Shown: in pieces, positions 1 through 6,500 of the stretch
How the letters are laid out: every line of letters begins with the position of its first letter
How positions within the stretch are numbered: the stretch's first letter is position 1
NCBI GenBank assembly: GCA_003562655.1
Contig: PWUC01000203.1
Location: 1 to 7,713, forward strand
From: Clostridia bacterium
GTDB taxonomy: Bacteria > Bacillota_E > SLMV01 > PUMD01
Direction: 5' to 3'
DNA: 7,713 nucleotides
Translations under genes and position numbers: made by a program
Notes under the pieces: model-generated
Databases searched by the model: none
Told to the model about the DNA's origin: nothing
The model's input: only the letters and a program-made list of their open reading frames with translations

Positions 1-3000
1 CGTAGCGGCAGGGTCCACACGCCCACCCCTGGAAAAACACCGCCTTATCAAGGTCATCGGAGGTGCTCTCGGCGTACTCGAGGAAATCCTGCACGTTCTG
101 GATCATCGGCAGGCACTCCTCACCGTTGACGTAGCGCCGGGCCAGGGTCAGGTCCTTATCCCTACTCCTCGGCAGCGACTCCGCCTCTATGCCGTAGTTC
201 TGCAGCATGGCGGCGAAAAGCCGCGAGTGATGAGAGGGTTCGGGGACCAGCACCTTCCGCCCCCTGAGATCGCCGACGGGCAGCGTCCGCCCGGAAACCA
301 GGGTAGGCGGGACGTACTTCCGACGGGCCAGGCACGTGTTCCTGAAGGCCTCCAGCCTGGTGATCATTCCCGCGGGTGCGGTGTGTTCATCCATGGTCAG
401 CCGCAGGCTGTTGGAGACGCTCCTGAGGAAGTGCCGGAGCATGGCGTTGGGCCCGCACTTGAACGGATCCTGAAGGATGGTGTAGAGAGTGGGCACATCA
501 TGCTGGTCCGACCGCCGGTTCAGGTACCCGGCCACGTGCGCCGCCGCCAGCATCCTCTGCAGCTGGGCCGGGTATATGTTGTCGGCGCTTTCGAACAGCT
601 CCGCGAAGTCCTTTTCAAACTCCTCCCTCGAGCCCATGAAGGATGATTTGATCCTTCCCTCGTACCAGCCGCGAACGTAGGAGAGCAGCATCTCCTGGGG
701 TACGGCCACGATTCCCCTCTGGCGGGCGTAGGACAGGGAGTGCTTGGAGACTTCCTCATCGTATATAGTGTATGGCCGGCCCAAGAACACCCCGACAATG
801 GTATCCGGGCTCACCATTGTACTCAGCCCCTCCACCACCGCCGCGCTTTCCTCCTCCAGGCAGGCCTCAAAATCATCCAGGGCCGCATATGCCTTCTCCA
901 CTGCCTCGCTGAACACCGATTCGTCGAAGTCGGAGTCCAGGATCCTGCGGGCAACGGGCCGGAGCTGGTTTTTGATCATCCGCTTACCCTGCCGGTAGTT
1001 GAGCTGGGCATACAGCACCCGGTCGGGGGCCAGATCCAGGGAGCTGATCACCGTACCCCGGATGGTCTGAAGCAGCGGGCACACAAAGCCGCGGGGCCAG
1101 TCTCGGGCCCAGGGCGGCGGCTCCATGTCCACCACGTCGGGAAGGAATATGTAGTCGACCCCGGCCTTGTCCAGCTCCCTGTAGTGGCCGATGAGGACCT
1201 CCACGGGATAGCACATGTCCGAATCCAGGACCCTCTTGCCCTCCTCCAGGATCTCCTCGGAGGTCTCATCCGACAGGACGACCCTGGCACCGATGGTCCT
1301 GAAGAAGGTGCCCCAGAAAGGATACAGGGAGAAGAAGAGCCCGCCCCGCGCCAGGCCCACCGTGGGACCCTCGTCTGAGGGTTCTCCCGCGGCCTCGTAG
1401 AACAGCCGGTTGCGCAGCCCCACGTAGTCAGGGAGATGAGCGTACTGAGAAGCGCGCTTCTTCTCCAGGCCGGAGAAGCGTCCGCAGCGGTCCCCGTACA
1501 AAAACCTGCTGCCGTCGGCGAACCGGATGACGTCGAGGGTGCAGTTGTGTTCGTGTTCGCACTGGGCGCCGCACTTCTGGCTCGTCTGCTCGAACTCGTT
1601 CAGCTGCTGCAAGTTTCGGAGTGAGTAGTCACCCGCGACCCCGCGCCCGTGCAGCTCCATGGCCATCAGCGCACTGCCGAGGGCCCCGGAAAGCTCCGGA
1701 GAGGGCGGTACGGAGATATCTGCGTCTATCTCGGCCGCGAAGGCAGCCGCCAGGGCGCGGTTCTTGGCCGTGGCACCGGTGAAGACGACCGTGCCCTCCA
1801 TGGGTCGGTTCTCGCCGGTCTTGCTTATGTAGTTTCTGGCCGACGAATAGGCCAGGCTCGCTATCTGCGATGAGAAGGGAAGTCCCTGGGAGGCGCTCGA
1901 TGCCAGGGCCGACTGGGAAAGAAGGGTGCACGTATCGCCCAGGTCGATGGCGTATTCGGCCTCGAAGGCCTTCTGGGAGAACTCTCCCTTTATGTCCACT
2001 CCGAGGAGCCCCGCCAGGTTCTCCAGGAAGGTACCGGTACCGGCGGCACACACCGGGTTCATGTTGTAGTCGTACAGGGCACCGTCCTGCAGCTGCAAAA
2101 ACTTGGAGTCCTCTCCCCCGATCTCGATGACCGACAGGGTTCCCTCGGAGCCGTAGAGGTACTTGGCTCCTTCGGCCTGGCAGGTGATCTCATCGATGGC
2201 GTATTCAGCGCTCAGTATCTTCTGGGACAAAAAGCGCCCGGAACCCGTGGTGCAGGCCACGATCTCGGAGTCCTCTATGAGGTCCCCGTACTCGTCTTTG
2301 ACCCTCTTCATCAGCTCCAATACCTGAAGGGCCGGGCGCCCGGCTGTGGGCAGGTACACGCCGCCGATGACCTCGCCGGCGCGATCCAGCAGCACGCACT
2401 TGGTGGAGACGGAACCGCAGTCCACCCCGAGAAACACCAGGGAGGTGTCGATATCCTGGGCCTGGGTCAAATCGGGCATGTAATGAACGCGGGACGGGTC
2501 CAGGCCCGGAAGGGGATTGTCGGGAACGTATTGGGCACCGAGGACGGCCTCGAACCCCATGTCGGCGGGCTTCACAACGTCCTCGACCTGGGCGGCTCCC
2601 ACCGCCAGCAGGAACTCGTGGTCGCCAGGAACGGTGATGTGCATCGAATCCTCGCCGCAGTACTGCCTGAGGTACTTGAGAACGGCCTGGTTGTTCGCCA
2701 CCCCGCCGACGGCAAAAACCCGCTCCTGGTCGAGGAGGCGGCTCTGGGTCACGCTCACCACCACCATCTCGGCCAGGGTCTTGGCCAGTCCGGCGGAGAC
2801 AGCCCCCTGGGTGGCTCCCTCGTTGATGGCGTGGGTCATGTCGGACTTGGCAAAAACCGCGCATCTACCCGAGATCCTGATGGGTGAATCGGAGGCCATG
2901 GCAAGCTCTGCGAGTTCCTCGTCGTTATAGCCGAGCCTCGTTGCCTGCTGGTACCAAAAGGCGCCGCTCCCGGCGGCACACTGACCGTTCCGGTTGAAAA

Positions 3001-3394
3001 AGTCCACGTTTCCCTCTGGTCCTAACTCGAGGTAGTAGATGTTCTCGTGGCCCAGGGAGATGACCGCATCGCACTGCAGGCCGCTGAAGATGAGACCGTC
3101 GCACATGGCCTGTATGTCCAGCACCGGGGTCACATCCATGTCAGCCGCCAGGAGATGGGCGTTGGCTCCCGTCACACCCATTCTGACCTCATCGCCCCAG
3201 CCGTCATCGTCGAGGAGGTCCTCCAGGCACTTCCTGGCGCTCTCGATGGGCCTTCCTGCCGTGGGTACGGATACCCGCCGGATGTGCTCGCCGTCAATGA
3301 GAACTCCCTTGGTGGCGAAGGTTCCCATGTCCAGGCCGACCCCCGGGGCCCTCCGATCCTCTGATGCTGAGTCTTCTAAGAGCAAAGGAATCAC
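1..3394 (-). CDS. Large tandem-ATPase acyl-CoA dehydratase/benzoyl-CoA reductase-type activase (partial, C-terminus off window)
   Basis: One uninterrupted frame gives 1,131 residues running off the left edge. Two ASKHA ATPase domains of the BadF/BadG/BcrA/BcrD (HgdC) family lie in tandem. Domain 1 has a phosphate loop G-x-D-x-G at residues 20-24 (GLDMG) and cysteines C139 (QCAAGSG) and C178 (RCAVFAKS), 39 residues apart like the [4Fe-4S] cysteines 127/166 of HgdC. Domain 2 has GVDCGS with D325, C449 (VCAAGTG) and C489 (TCTLL). A DUF2229/HgdB-like region starts near residue 677, with C728 (DMCYP), C980 (FKCGPN), C1094 (EECLP) and C1126/C1129 (ACGPC). Such proteins are usually about 1,400 residues, so roughly 270 are missing. 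Family knowledge: ATP hydrolysis drives low-potential one-electron transfer to 2-hydroxyacyl-CoA dehydratases or benzoyl-CoA reductases in anaerobes. The exact partner of this fused form is unknown to me. The GTG start at 3394 is chosen because the first ATG (3328) would remove the GLDMG strand; AGGA at 3404-3407 is a 9-nt-spaced ribosome site. An in-frame stop lies 30 nt upstream of the GTG. Confidence 0.9.
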   Translation of the reverse strand, partial: MIPLLLEDSASEDRRAPGVGLDMGTFATKGVLIDGEHIRRVSVPTAGRPIESARKCLEDLLDDDGWGDEVRMGVTGANAHLLAADMDVTPVLDIQAMCDGLIFSGLQCDAVISLGHENIYYLELGPEGNVDFFNRNGQCAAGSGAFWYQQATRLGYNDEELAELAMASDSPIRISGRCAVFAKSDMTHAINEGATQGAVSAGLAKTLAEMVVVSVTQSRLLDQERVFAVGGVANNQAVLKYLRQYCGEDSMHITVPGDHEFLLAVGAAQVEDVVKPADMGFEAVLGAQYVPDNPLPGLDPSRVHYMPDLTQAQDIDTSLVFLGVDCGSVSTKCVLLDRAGEVIGGVYLPTAGRPALQVLELMKRVKDEYGDLIEDSEIVACTTGSGRFLSQKILSAEYAIDEITCQAEGAKYLYGSEGTLSVIEIGGEDSKFLQLQDGALYDYNMNPVCAAGTGTFLENLAGLLGVDIKGEFSQKAFEAEYAIDLGDTCTLLSQSALASSASQGLPFSSQIASLAYSSARNYISKTGENRPMEGTVVFTGATAKNRALAAAFAAEIDADISVPPSPELSGALGSALMAMELHGRGVAGDYSLRNLQQLNEFEQTSQKCGAQCEHEHNCTLDVIRFADGSRFLYGDRCGRFSGLEKKRASQYAHLPDYVGLRNRLFYEAAGEPSDEGPTVGLARGGLFFSLYPFWGTFFRTIGARVVLSDETSEEILEEGKRVLDSDMCYPVEVLIGHYRELDKAGVDYIFLPDVVDMEPPPWARDWPRGFVCPLLQTIRGTVISSLDLAPDRVLYAQLNYRQGKRMIKNQLRPVARRILDSDFDESVFSEAVEKAYAALDDFEACLEEESAAVVEGLSTMVSPDTIVGVFLGRPYTIYDEEVSKHSLSYARQRGIVAVPQEMLLSYVRGWYEGRIKSSFMGSREEFEKDFAELFESADNIYPAQLQRMLAAAHVAGYLNRRSDQHDVPTLYTILQDPFKCGPNAMLRHFLRSVSNSLRLTMDEHTAPAGMITRLEAFRNTCLARRKYVPPTLVSGRTLPVGDLRGRKVLVPEPSHHSRLFAAMLQNYGIEAESLPRSRDKDLTLARRYVNGEECLPMIQNVQDFLEYAESTSDDLDKAVFFQGWACGPCRY

Positions 3395-3446
3395 CCTACC
3401 CGTTCCTGTTTCTCGCGGTCTTCAAAGAACGCTACACTACTTATCA

Positions 3447-3475
3447 CTTATACCCCCAAATGGGACAGGGTTCAA
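3447..3475 (-). promoter_or_regulatory. Sigma70-like promoter of the activase gene
   Basis: On the minus strand TTGAAC (3475-3470; 4/6 to the -35 consensus) is separated by exactly 17 bp from TATAAG (3452-3447; 5/6 to the -10 consensus). A start point near 3440 would leave a leader of about 45 nt before the GTG at 3394. Seen by inspection only; no transcript data. Confidence 0.6.
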
Positions 3476-3485
3476 GGTTGGGATA

Positions 3486-3512
3486 CTGCCACCGTGCTGC
3501 CATGGCACTGCC
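3486..3512. repeat. Three CTGCC pentamers at 11-bp period upstream of the activase promoter
   Basis: CTGCC occurs at 3486-3490, 3497-3501 and 3508-3512, so the starts are exactly 11 bp apart, one helical turn. On the strand of the activase gene these are GGCAG boxes lying 11-37 bp upstream of the -35 hexamer, where an activator would bind. The middle copy overlaps the 10-bp palindrome TGCCATGGCA (3498-3507). An operator function is inference; three pentamers could be chance. Confidence 0.35.
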
Positions 3513-3605
3513 TGGGGGCCATGATGTTGTGCGTTACTGAGGCAAGAGGTGATGCTCGCAATGTAGGAGACGCTGGACCGTGCCGTCACTGCGAAGCTGT
3601 GTAGG

Positions 3606-4127
3606 TTACTCTCGTATCGTATACTTGTCCACAAAGAAGCGAAGATTTCGTAGCATTGTAAACGTATCGACCCATGATACACCGAAGGCCTCACACACAT
3701 TCGGGATCTTTATTTTTCTCCGAATGTTGGGTTCAAAGGATTCCTGGGTGACAACTGTTAGCCCCTTCGCACTGGCATAAGCCACGATCCATGCATCAGC
3801 ACCGTCGGCAAATGCTGCCTTCGCTGCATCGCTAAACTGCTGACAATTGACTGCCCACTTCATGATATCCCGATAAGCTTCAATGATCTCTGTTTGCCCC
3901 GATGACTTGAAAATGCCTGGGGCTTCATTCATAGCCCAGTCAGCCAAGTCGTCCACAGGTAGCTTCTTATCATCAAGACGGACGATCTCGTTGTATATGT
4001 GGTCAATGCTTTGCACCGAGTCCTCGCCCGCATCCACCAAGAAACACCAATAGGCCGGAACAAGATCAAAAGCGTAATATACCCTATGTGCCTGAATGAA
4101 AACGTTCGCGTCGAGAACGTACTCCAC
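3606..4127 (-). CDS. DUF4411-type PIN-like protein (putative RNase toxin)
   Basis: A 173-residue protein beginning MEYVLDANVFIQA, the typical opening of DUF4411, a PIN-like family. Candidate metal-binding acidic residues are D6 (LDAN), E47 (IYNEIV), D108/D111 (ADGADAWIVAYA) and E129 (VVTQES), in the order expected for a PIN nuclease fold. Its length is normal for the family. The start is GTG at 4127, placed by the strong Shine-Dalgarno GAGGAGG (4133-4139) 5 nt upstream; an ATG at 4172 would add 15 residues that are only out-of-frame peptidase sequence. It lies 10 bp downstream of the ImmA-like gene and must be co-transcribed with it. PIN-domain proteins are often toxin RNases; that this one cleaves RNA and is restrained by its partner is inference from the family and pairing. 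Confidence 0.85.
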   Translation of the reverse strand: MEYVLDANVFIQAHRVYYAFDLVPAYWCFLVDAGEDSVQSIDHIYNEIVRLDDKKLPVDDLADWAMNEAPGIFKSSGQTEIIEAYRDIMKWAVNCQQFSDAAKAAFADGADAWIVAYASAKGLTVVTQESFEPNIRRKIKIPNVCEAFGVSWVDTFTMLRNLRFFVDKYTIRE

Positions 4128-4132
4128 GTTGT

Positions 4133-4139
4133 CCTCCTC
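4133..4139 (-). promoter_or_regulatory. Shine-Dalgarno of the PIN-like gene overlapping the upstream stop
   Basis: GAGGAGG on the minus strand sits 5 nt before the GTG start at 4127 and overlaps the TGA stop (4140-4138) of the peptidase gene. Ribosomes terminating there would be placed on the next start, which suggests translational coupling and fixes the start of the second gene. Confidence 0.75.
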
Positions 4140-5292
4140 AACCCCGCCGGATGTGTTCCATGTACCTGTCAAACGTCTTGCCTCTTAGGTTCGTCAGTTC
4201 GTAGGCCTCAGTATAAAGTATGCGTCCCTCTCTGACAGCGCGGTTGACTGCAGAAGCGAAGGGAGCGCCCAATCTATAGTCCTGCAGTGTATAGAAGCTC
4301 GCTCCACCCTTACCTCGCTTCCCGGAGGTTGTCTCAATATTCCTTTGATAGTCAAGATAGAACTCGATGAATTCATCCCTTGGTATTAGGTCTAGATCCA
4401 GTGCTCGTCGAGCTGTTACGAGTTCACGGACCTTATACTGATGAGCGAGATGCCCGAAGCGGTTGCGAGTGTGAGCCACTTCCCTCCAACTCCTGGAGAA
4501 CTCATCGCCTGGGACTAGGAATTCTGCTGCTGTCGCATCGCAAAGTATCTCAATCGGATTACTAGAAGGTTGCATGTTGCGCAGATCAAAGACGCTACTA
4601 ATACCGAAAGCCAAGTGGGCCACTTCATGTGCCAGAGTGAACAACTGGGCTGCTTGGCTGTCACCGCTGTTGACGAAGACAAGCGGGGCATATTCATCCA
4701 CGAGAACAAAGCCTCGGAACTCCTCAACAGACAGCTTGCGATGCGTGTTGTTCCCTACGACACTGTTGAACACCACAATAATGCCCGCGTCCTCCATGAT
4801 CTCCTTCAGATAACGTCGGGCTTCAGTCCAACTACCTAGAGGTTGAGCCCATAATCTCCCTAGACCCAGAAAGCTGCGGATTTCCTCTGCCGCTCTTTCC
4901 GAGGTGTCCTCCTCACTGTTCAGAGAATTCACAAACCGCAAAGGGCCACAGCCCAAGTCGTGACAATACTCCCTCATCCAATCTTGACGTCGCTGCATCA
5001 TATGGATGGTCCTCAAGAGCTCTGGGCTGGGAGAGCGAAGGTCCTTATCGGACAGACTCCGGAAATCGGCAACAGGCAGTTGTTCCTCCGGTGGCTCCGA
5101 CAGCATTAAATAGCCCAATGGGGTGAGGGTAGCCCGAGACAGTCCCTGCAATTGTCTGAGAGTGGGAGACCGTTCGCCATCGAGCCACTCGTCGAGCTTT
5201 TTGAGCTGCCCCCTGCTCAATTGCTCCACCGTCTTTCCAGAGCGCTTCACCGCCCATCTAAGCATTTCTTCATCAACCGCTACTCTTGGCAT
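4138..5292 (-). CDS. Xre-ImmA/IrrE family zinc metallopeptidase
   Basis: A 384-residue protein. Residues 1-65 form a divergent helix-turn-helix-like segment (MPRVAVDEEMLRWAVKRSG...). The ImmA/IrrE (COG2856-type) peptidase domain follows: zinc motif HEVAH at 222-226 with catalytic E223, and the downstream glutamate motif around E248 and E257 (IEILCDATAAEFLVP). A C-terminal extension (about 325-384, with RLGAPFASAV and LRGKTFDRY) resembles the tail seen in ImmA proteins paired with DUF4411. ImmA relatives cleave repressors or regulators; here the likely role is control of the PIN-like partner encoded 10 bp downstream, by DNA binding, proteolysis or direct inhibition (inference). The start at ATG 5292 matches the family N-terminus and has AGGAG at 5304-5308, 11 nt away; an in-frame GTG two codons upstream (5298) is closer to that site (5 nt) and is the alternative. 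A longer frame from 5397 has no supporting homology. Confidence 0.88.
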   Translation of the reverse strand: MPRVAVDEEMLRWAVKRSGKTVEQLSRGQLKKLDEWLDGERSPTLRQLQGLSRATLTPLGYLMLSEPPEEQLPVADFRSLSDKDLRSPSPELLRTIHMMQRRQDWMREYCHDLGCGPLRFVNSLNSEEDTSERAAEEIRSFLGLGRLWAQPLGSWTEARRYLKEIMEDAGIIVVFNSVVGNNTHRKLSVEEFRGFVLVDEYAPLVFVNSGDSQAAQLFTLAHEVAHLAFGISSVFDLRNMQPSSNPIEILCDATAAEFLVPGDEFSRSWREVAHTRNRFGHLAHQYKVRELVTARRALDLDLIPRDEFIEFYLDYQRNIETTSGKRGKGGASFYTLQDYRLGAPFASAVNRAVREGRILYTEAYELTNLRGKTFDRYMEHIRRG

Positions 5293-5327
5293 GAACACCC
5301 TTTCTCCTTTGGTTAGTCCTTGAGCTA

Positions 5328-5341
5328 GCATATGAGTATGC
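5328..5341. promoter_or_regulatory. Inverted repeat upstream of the ImmA-PIN operon (candidate operator)
   Basis: GCATA-TGAG-TATGC is a perfect 5-bp inverted repeat with a 4-bp spacer, centred about 42 bp upstream of the ATG at 5292. Its size and position suit an autoregulatory site for the HTH-containing ImmA-like protein. No convincing promoter hexamer pair with normal spacing was found in 5293-5444. Function is inferred. Confidence 0.3.
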
Positions 5342-5444
5342 AATCTTGCTATTGTCTGCACAAATGATATGATCCCCTTTTTCTTCGCTCTTGTCACGCC
5401 AAATCCTGCTCAAGAGTGCCTTCGCTAAAGCTCCGAACGCGAGG

Positions 5445-5464
5445 TGCGCCCCTGAGTTCGAACC
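5445..5464 (+). repeat. Left terminal inverted repeat of outer IS
   Basis: It matches the minus strand of 6482-6500 with identical outer 8 bases (TGCGCCCC) and an identical inner block TCGAACC, differing only in the 4-5 bases between them. Confidence 0.7.
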
Positions 5465-5519
5465 ATCTGGATCGCTATCATGGAGGGCCAATTGTGGGTC
5501 TGTGGAATGAGTGGTATTT

Positions 5520-5533
5520 CTCCCTGAGGGGAG
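5520..5533 (+). promoter_or_regulatory. Hairpin covering the ribosome site of the IS orfA
   Basis: CTCCC-TGAG-GGGAG is a perfect 5-bp stem with a 4-nt loop. The 3' arm is part of AGGGGAG (5527-5533), the Shine-Dalgarno for the TTG start at 5543. Structures that hide the transposase ribosome site in read-through transcripts are known for several ISs; that role here is inferred. Confidence 0.4.
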
Positions 5534-5542
5534 CGATCTGAG

Positions 5543-6027
5543 TTGGCAAGATCAAGGAGGAAGTACAGCCCTGAATTCAAGTTCCAGGTGATCATGAAGG
5601 TACTGCAGTCAGACAAGCCCCTGGCTGAGATCGCCAGGGCATATGATGTGCAACGGGTGACGGTCTCCAAGTGGAAACAGCACTTCGAGGGGCATGGAGC
5701 AGAGGTGTTCGGCGCGGCAAAAAAGAGGTCAAGATGTACGGGAAGAAGCTCGGTGATCTCGAGCGAATGCTGGGTAAGAAAGAGGTTGAGATCGCCCAAT
5801 CCATGTCCAAAAAAGCGTGCACCGCAGACAACGCTGGCTGTGAAGGTGTGTTTGGTACCATCAAGAATGAGCTGTTCTAGAGCAGATCCTGGGCTGGTGT
5901 CAGCCTTGCCGAGTTCGTGGATACCCTGGACGAGTATCTTCACTGGTACAACGAGAAGAGGATAAAGATGTCACTTGCTGCGATGAGCCCAATAGAGTAC
6001 AGGAGGAGTCTCGGGTGGGCCGTGTAA
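5543..6027 (+). pseudogene. IS3-family transposase remnant (orfA fused by deletion to orfB C-terminus)
   Basis: It starts at TTG 5543 with AGGGGAG 9 nt upstream. The first ~58 residues are a clear OrfA HTH (HTH_Tnp_1 type: RRKYSPEFKFQVIMKVL, AEIARAYDVQRVTVSKWKQHF). At the A6G run (5719-5725) homology moves to the -1 frame, which carries the OrfA leucine-zipper-like end (KLGDLERMLGKKEVEIA). Near 5800 the sequence jumps to the C-terminal integrase part of OrfB (SMSKKACTADNAGCEGVFG, retaining the last acidic residue of the DDE triad). A TAG at 5878-5880 replaces the expected Tyr codon after NELF, and the frame continues as VDTLDEYLHWYNEKRIKMSL to the TAA at 6025-6027. The first two catalytic acids are gone, so it is non-functional. 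Confidence 0.85.
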
Positions 6028-6059
6028 ATAGTCCAAAAAAACGTCCGCACCCCCTTTAG

Positions 6060-6471
6060 CGTAGCTTTACACCGGCGCTAGCACTTGAGTGCTGGCAGCA
6101 GACCTGCGAGTCCTTTGACGATATTGGTATGGATCTTGGCGAGCACCATCGTGCATCAGGACCAGGACTCTGTGTTCACCAGTTATGCATGGCTCAGGAC
6201 TCTTCTGATCAACGCGGGAGTCTCGGTTTCCTACTCGGAATCGGGGGCCAGGGACAACCCCTGGATCGAGTCGATGTGGGGTCGAATCAAAACGGAGATC
6301 GAATCACTAATCATCGAAGCACGGACCCTGGAAGAGCTCGGCGACATCATGGACAGACACATGCGCTACTACAACGCTCAACGGCGACATTCGGCCATCG
6401 ATTATCAAGCCCCACTGACCTATTTGGAACAACACCTATTGCGAGAGGATGCCGCTACACCATCAAAATAG
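6060..6471 (+). pseudogene. IS3-family OrfB (rve integrase) 3' fragment, frameshifted
   Basis: This is a different IS3-family transposase from the one at 5543. It reads RSFTPALALECWQQTCESF..., then needs removal of one G at 6138-6139 to continue as STIVHQDQDSVFTSYAWL (second DDE aspartate), ARDNPWIESMWGRIKTE (the E) and HMRYYNAQRRHSAIDYQAP, ending at TAG 6469-6471. The HTH, the N-terminal half and the first catalytic aspartate are absent. A frame beginning at TTG 6085 is only the shifted remainder and its first ~18 residues are out of frame. It belongs to the outer element whose repeats lie at 5445 and 6500. Confidence 0.85.
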
Positions 6472-6481
6472 TCCTCTGATC

Positions 6482-6500
6482 GGTTCGAAAATGGGGCGCA
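6482..6500 (-). repeat. Right terminal inverted repeat of outer IS
   Basis: Partner of 5445-5464. It lies 10 bp after the orfB stop (6469-6471), the usual place for an IS3-family right end, and directly abuts NACHT-like coding sequence at 6501. Confidence 0.7.

Larger units (their letters stand above)
3395..3605. other. Intergenic region between the PIN-like gene and the activase gene
   Basis: About 210 bp hold the activase promoter and the CTGCC repeats. I see no clear rho-independent terminator for the peptidase/PIN operon that ends at 3606: no stem followed by a T-run in the transcribed orientation. An 87-codon minus-strand frame covering 3437-3700 has no recognisable motif and overlaps the 3' end of the PIN-like gene, so I leave it out. 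Confidence 0.5.
5501..6049 (+). mobile_element. Inner IS3-family deletion derivative
   Basis: Candidate limits are TGTGGA at 5501 and TCCGCA ending at 6049, a 5/6 end match (TGTGGA against TGCGGA) with TG...CA termini. The right end follows the orfB stop by about 20 bp, as expected. The left boundary is weakly supported and no target duplication is visible. At about 550 bp against an expected 1.2-1.4 kb, most of orfB is missing. Confidence 0.4.
5445..6500. mobile_element. Degenerate nested insertion-sequence composite (IS3-family)
   Basis: The segment is bounded by terminal inverted repeats: TGCGCCCC-TGAGT-TCGAACC at 5445-5464 and its counterpart TGCGCCCC-ATTT-TCGAACC read on the minus strand at 6500-6482, with TG...CA ends as in IS3-family elements. 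Inside are remnants of two unrelated IS3-family transposases, an orfA/orfB deletion derivative (5543-6027) and a 5'-truncated orfB (6060-6471). The simplest reading is an outer element owning the terminal repeats and the right-hand orfB, invaded near 5500-6050 by a second element, with most of the outer element lost. The 3-4 bp next to each end (AGG/GAGG left, GAT/GATC right) do not match, so no target duplication is visible. Nothing here can transpose on its own. Confidence 0.65.

Noticed and set aside
740..1378. 212-codon plus-strand open frame inside the activase
   Set aside because: It is antisense to a fully conserved coding region, and its Arg/Gly/His/Pro-rich composition is typical of a GC-rich shadow frame.
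2205..2864. 219-codon minus-strand open frame in an alternative frame of the activase
   Set aside because: It lies out of frame within the second half of ATPase domain 1 and the start of domain 2, whose motifs are in the main frame; low-complexity Arg/Gly-rich translation.
3498..3507. TGCCATGGCA palindrome as an independent operator
   Set aside because: Short, and explained by overlap with the CTGCC boxes; kept only as part of that observation.
3437..3700. 87-codon minus-strand open frame between the activase and PIN-like genes
   Set aside because: It overlaps the PIN-like 3' end, contains the activase promoter and repeats, and shows no motif or ribosome site.
5123..5323. Plus-strand open frame antisense to the peptidase N-terminus
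   Set aside because: Shadow of the real gene on the other strand; no motif and no ribosome site.
5293..5444. Continuation of the NACHT-like gene on the far side of the IS
   Set aside because: Minus-strand translations of this stretch in all frames give no recognisable continuation, so the remainder of the gene appears to be deleted.
5273..5491. 72-codon minus-strand open frame upstream of the ImmA-like gene
   Set aside because: It crosses the IS left end at 5445 and overlaps the ImmA start in another frame; no recognisable domain, so probably chance.
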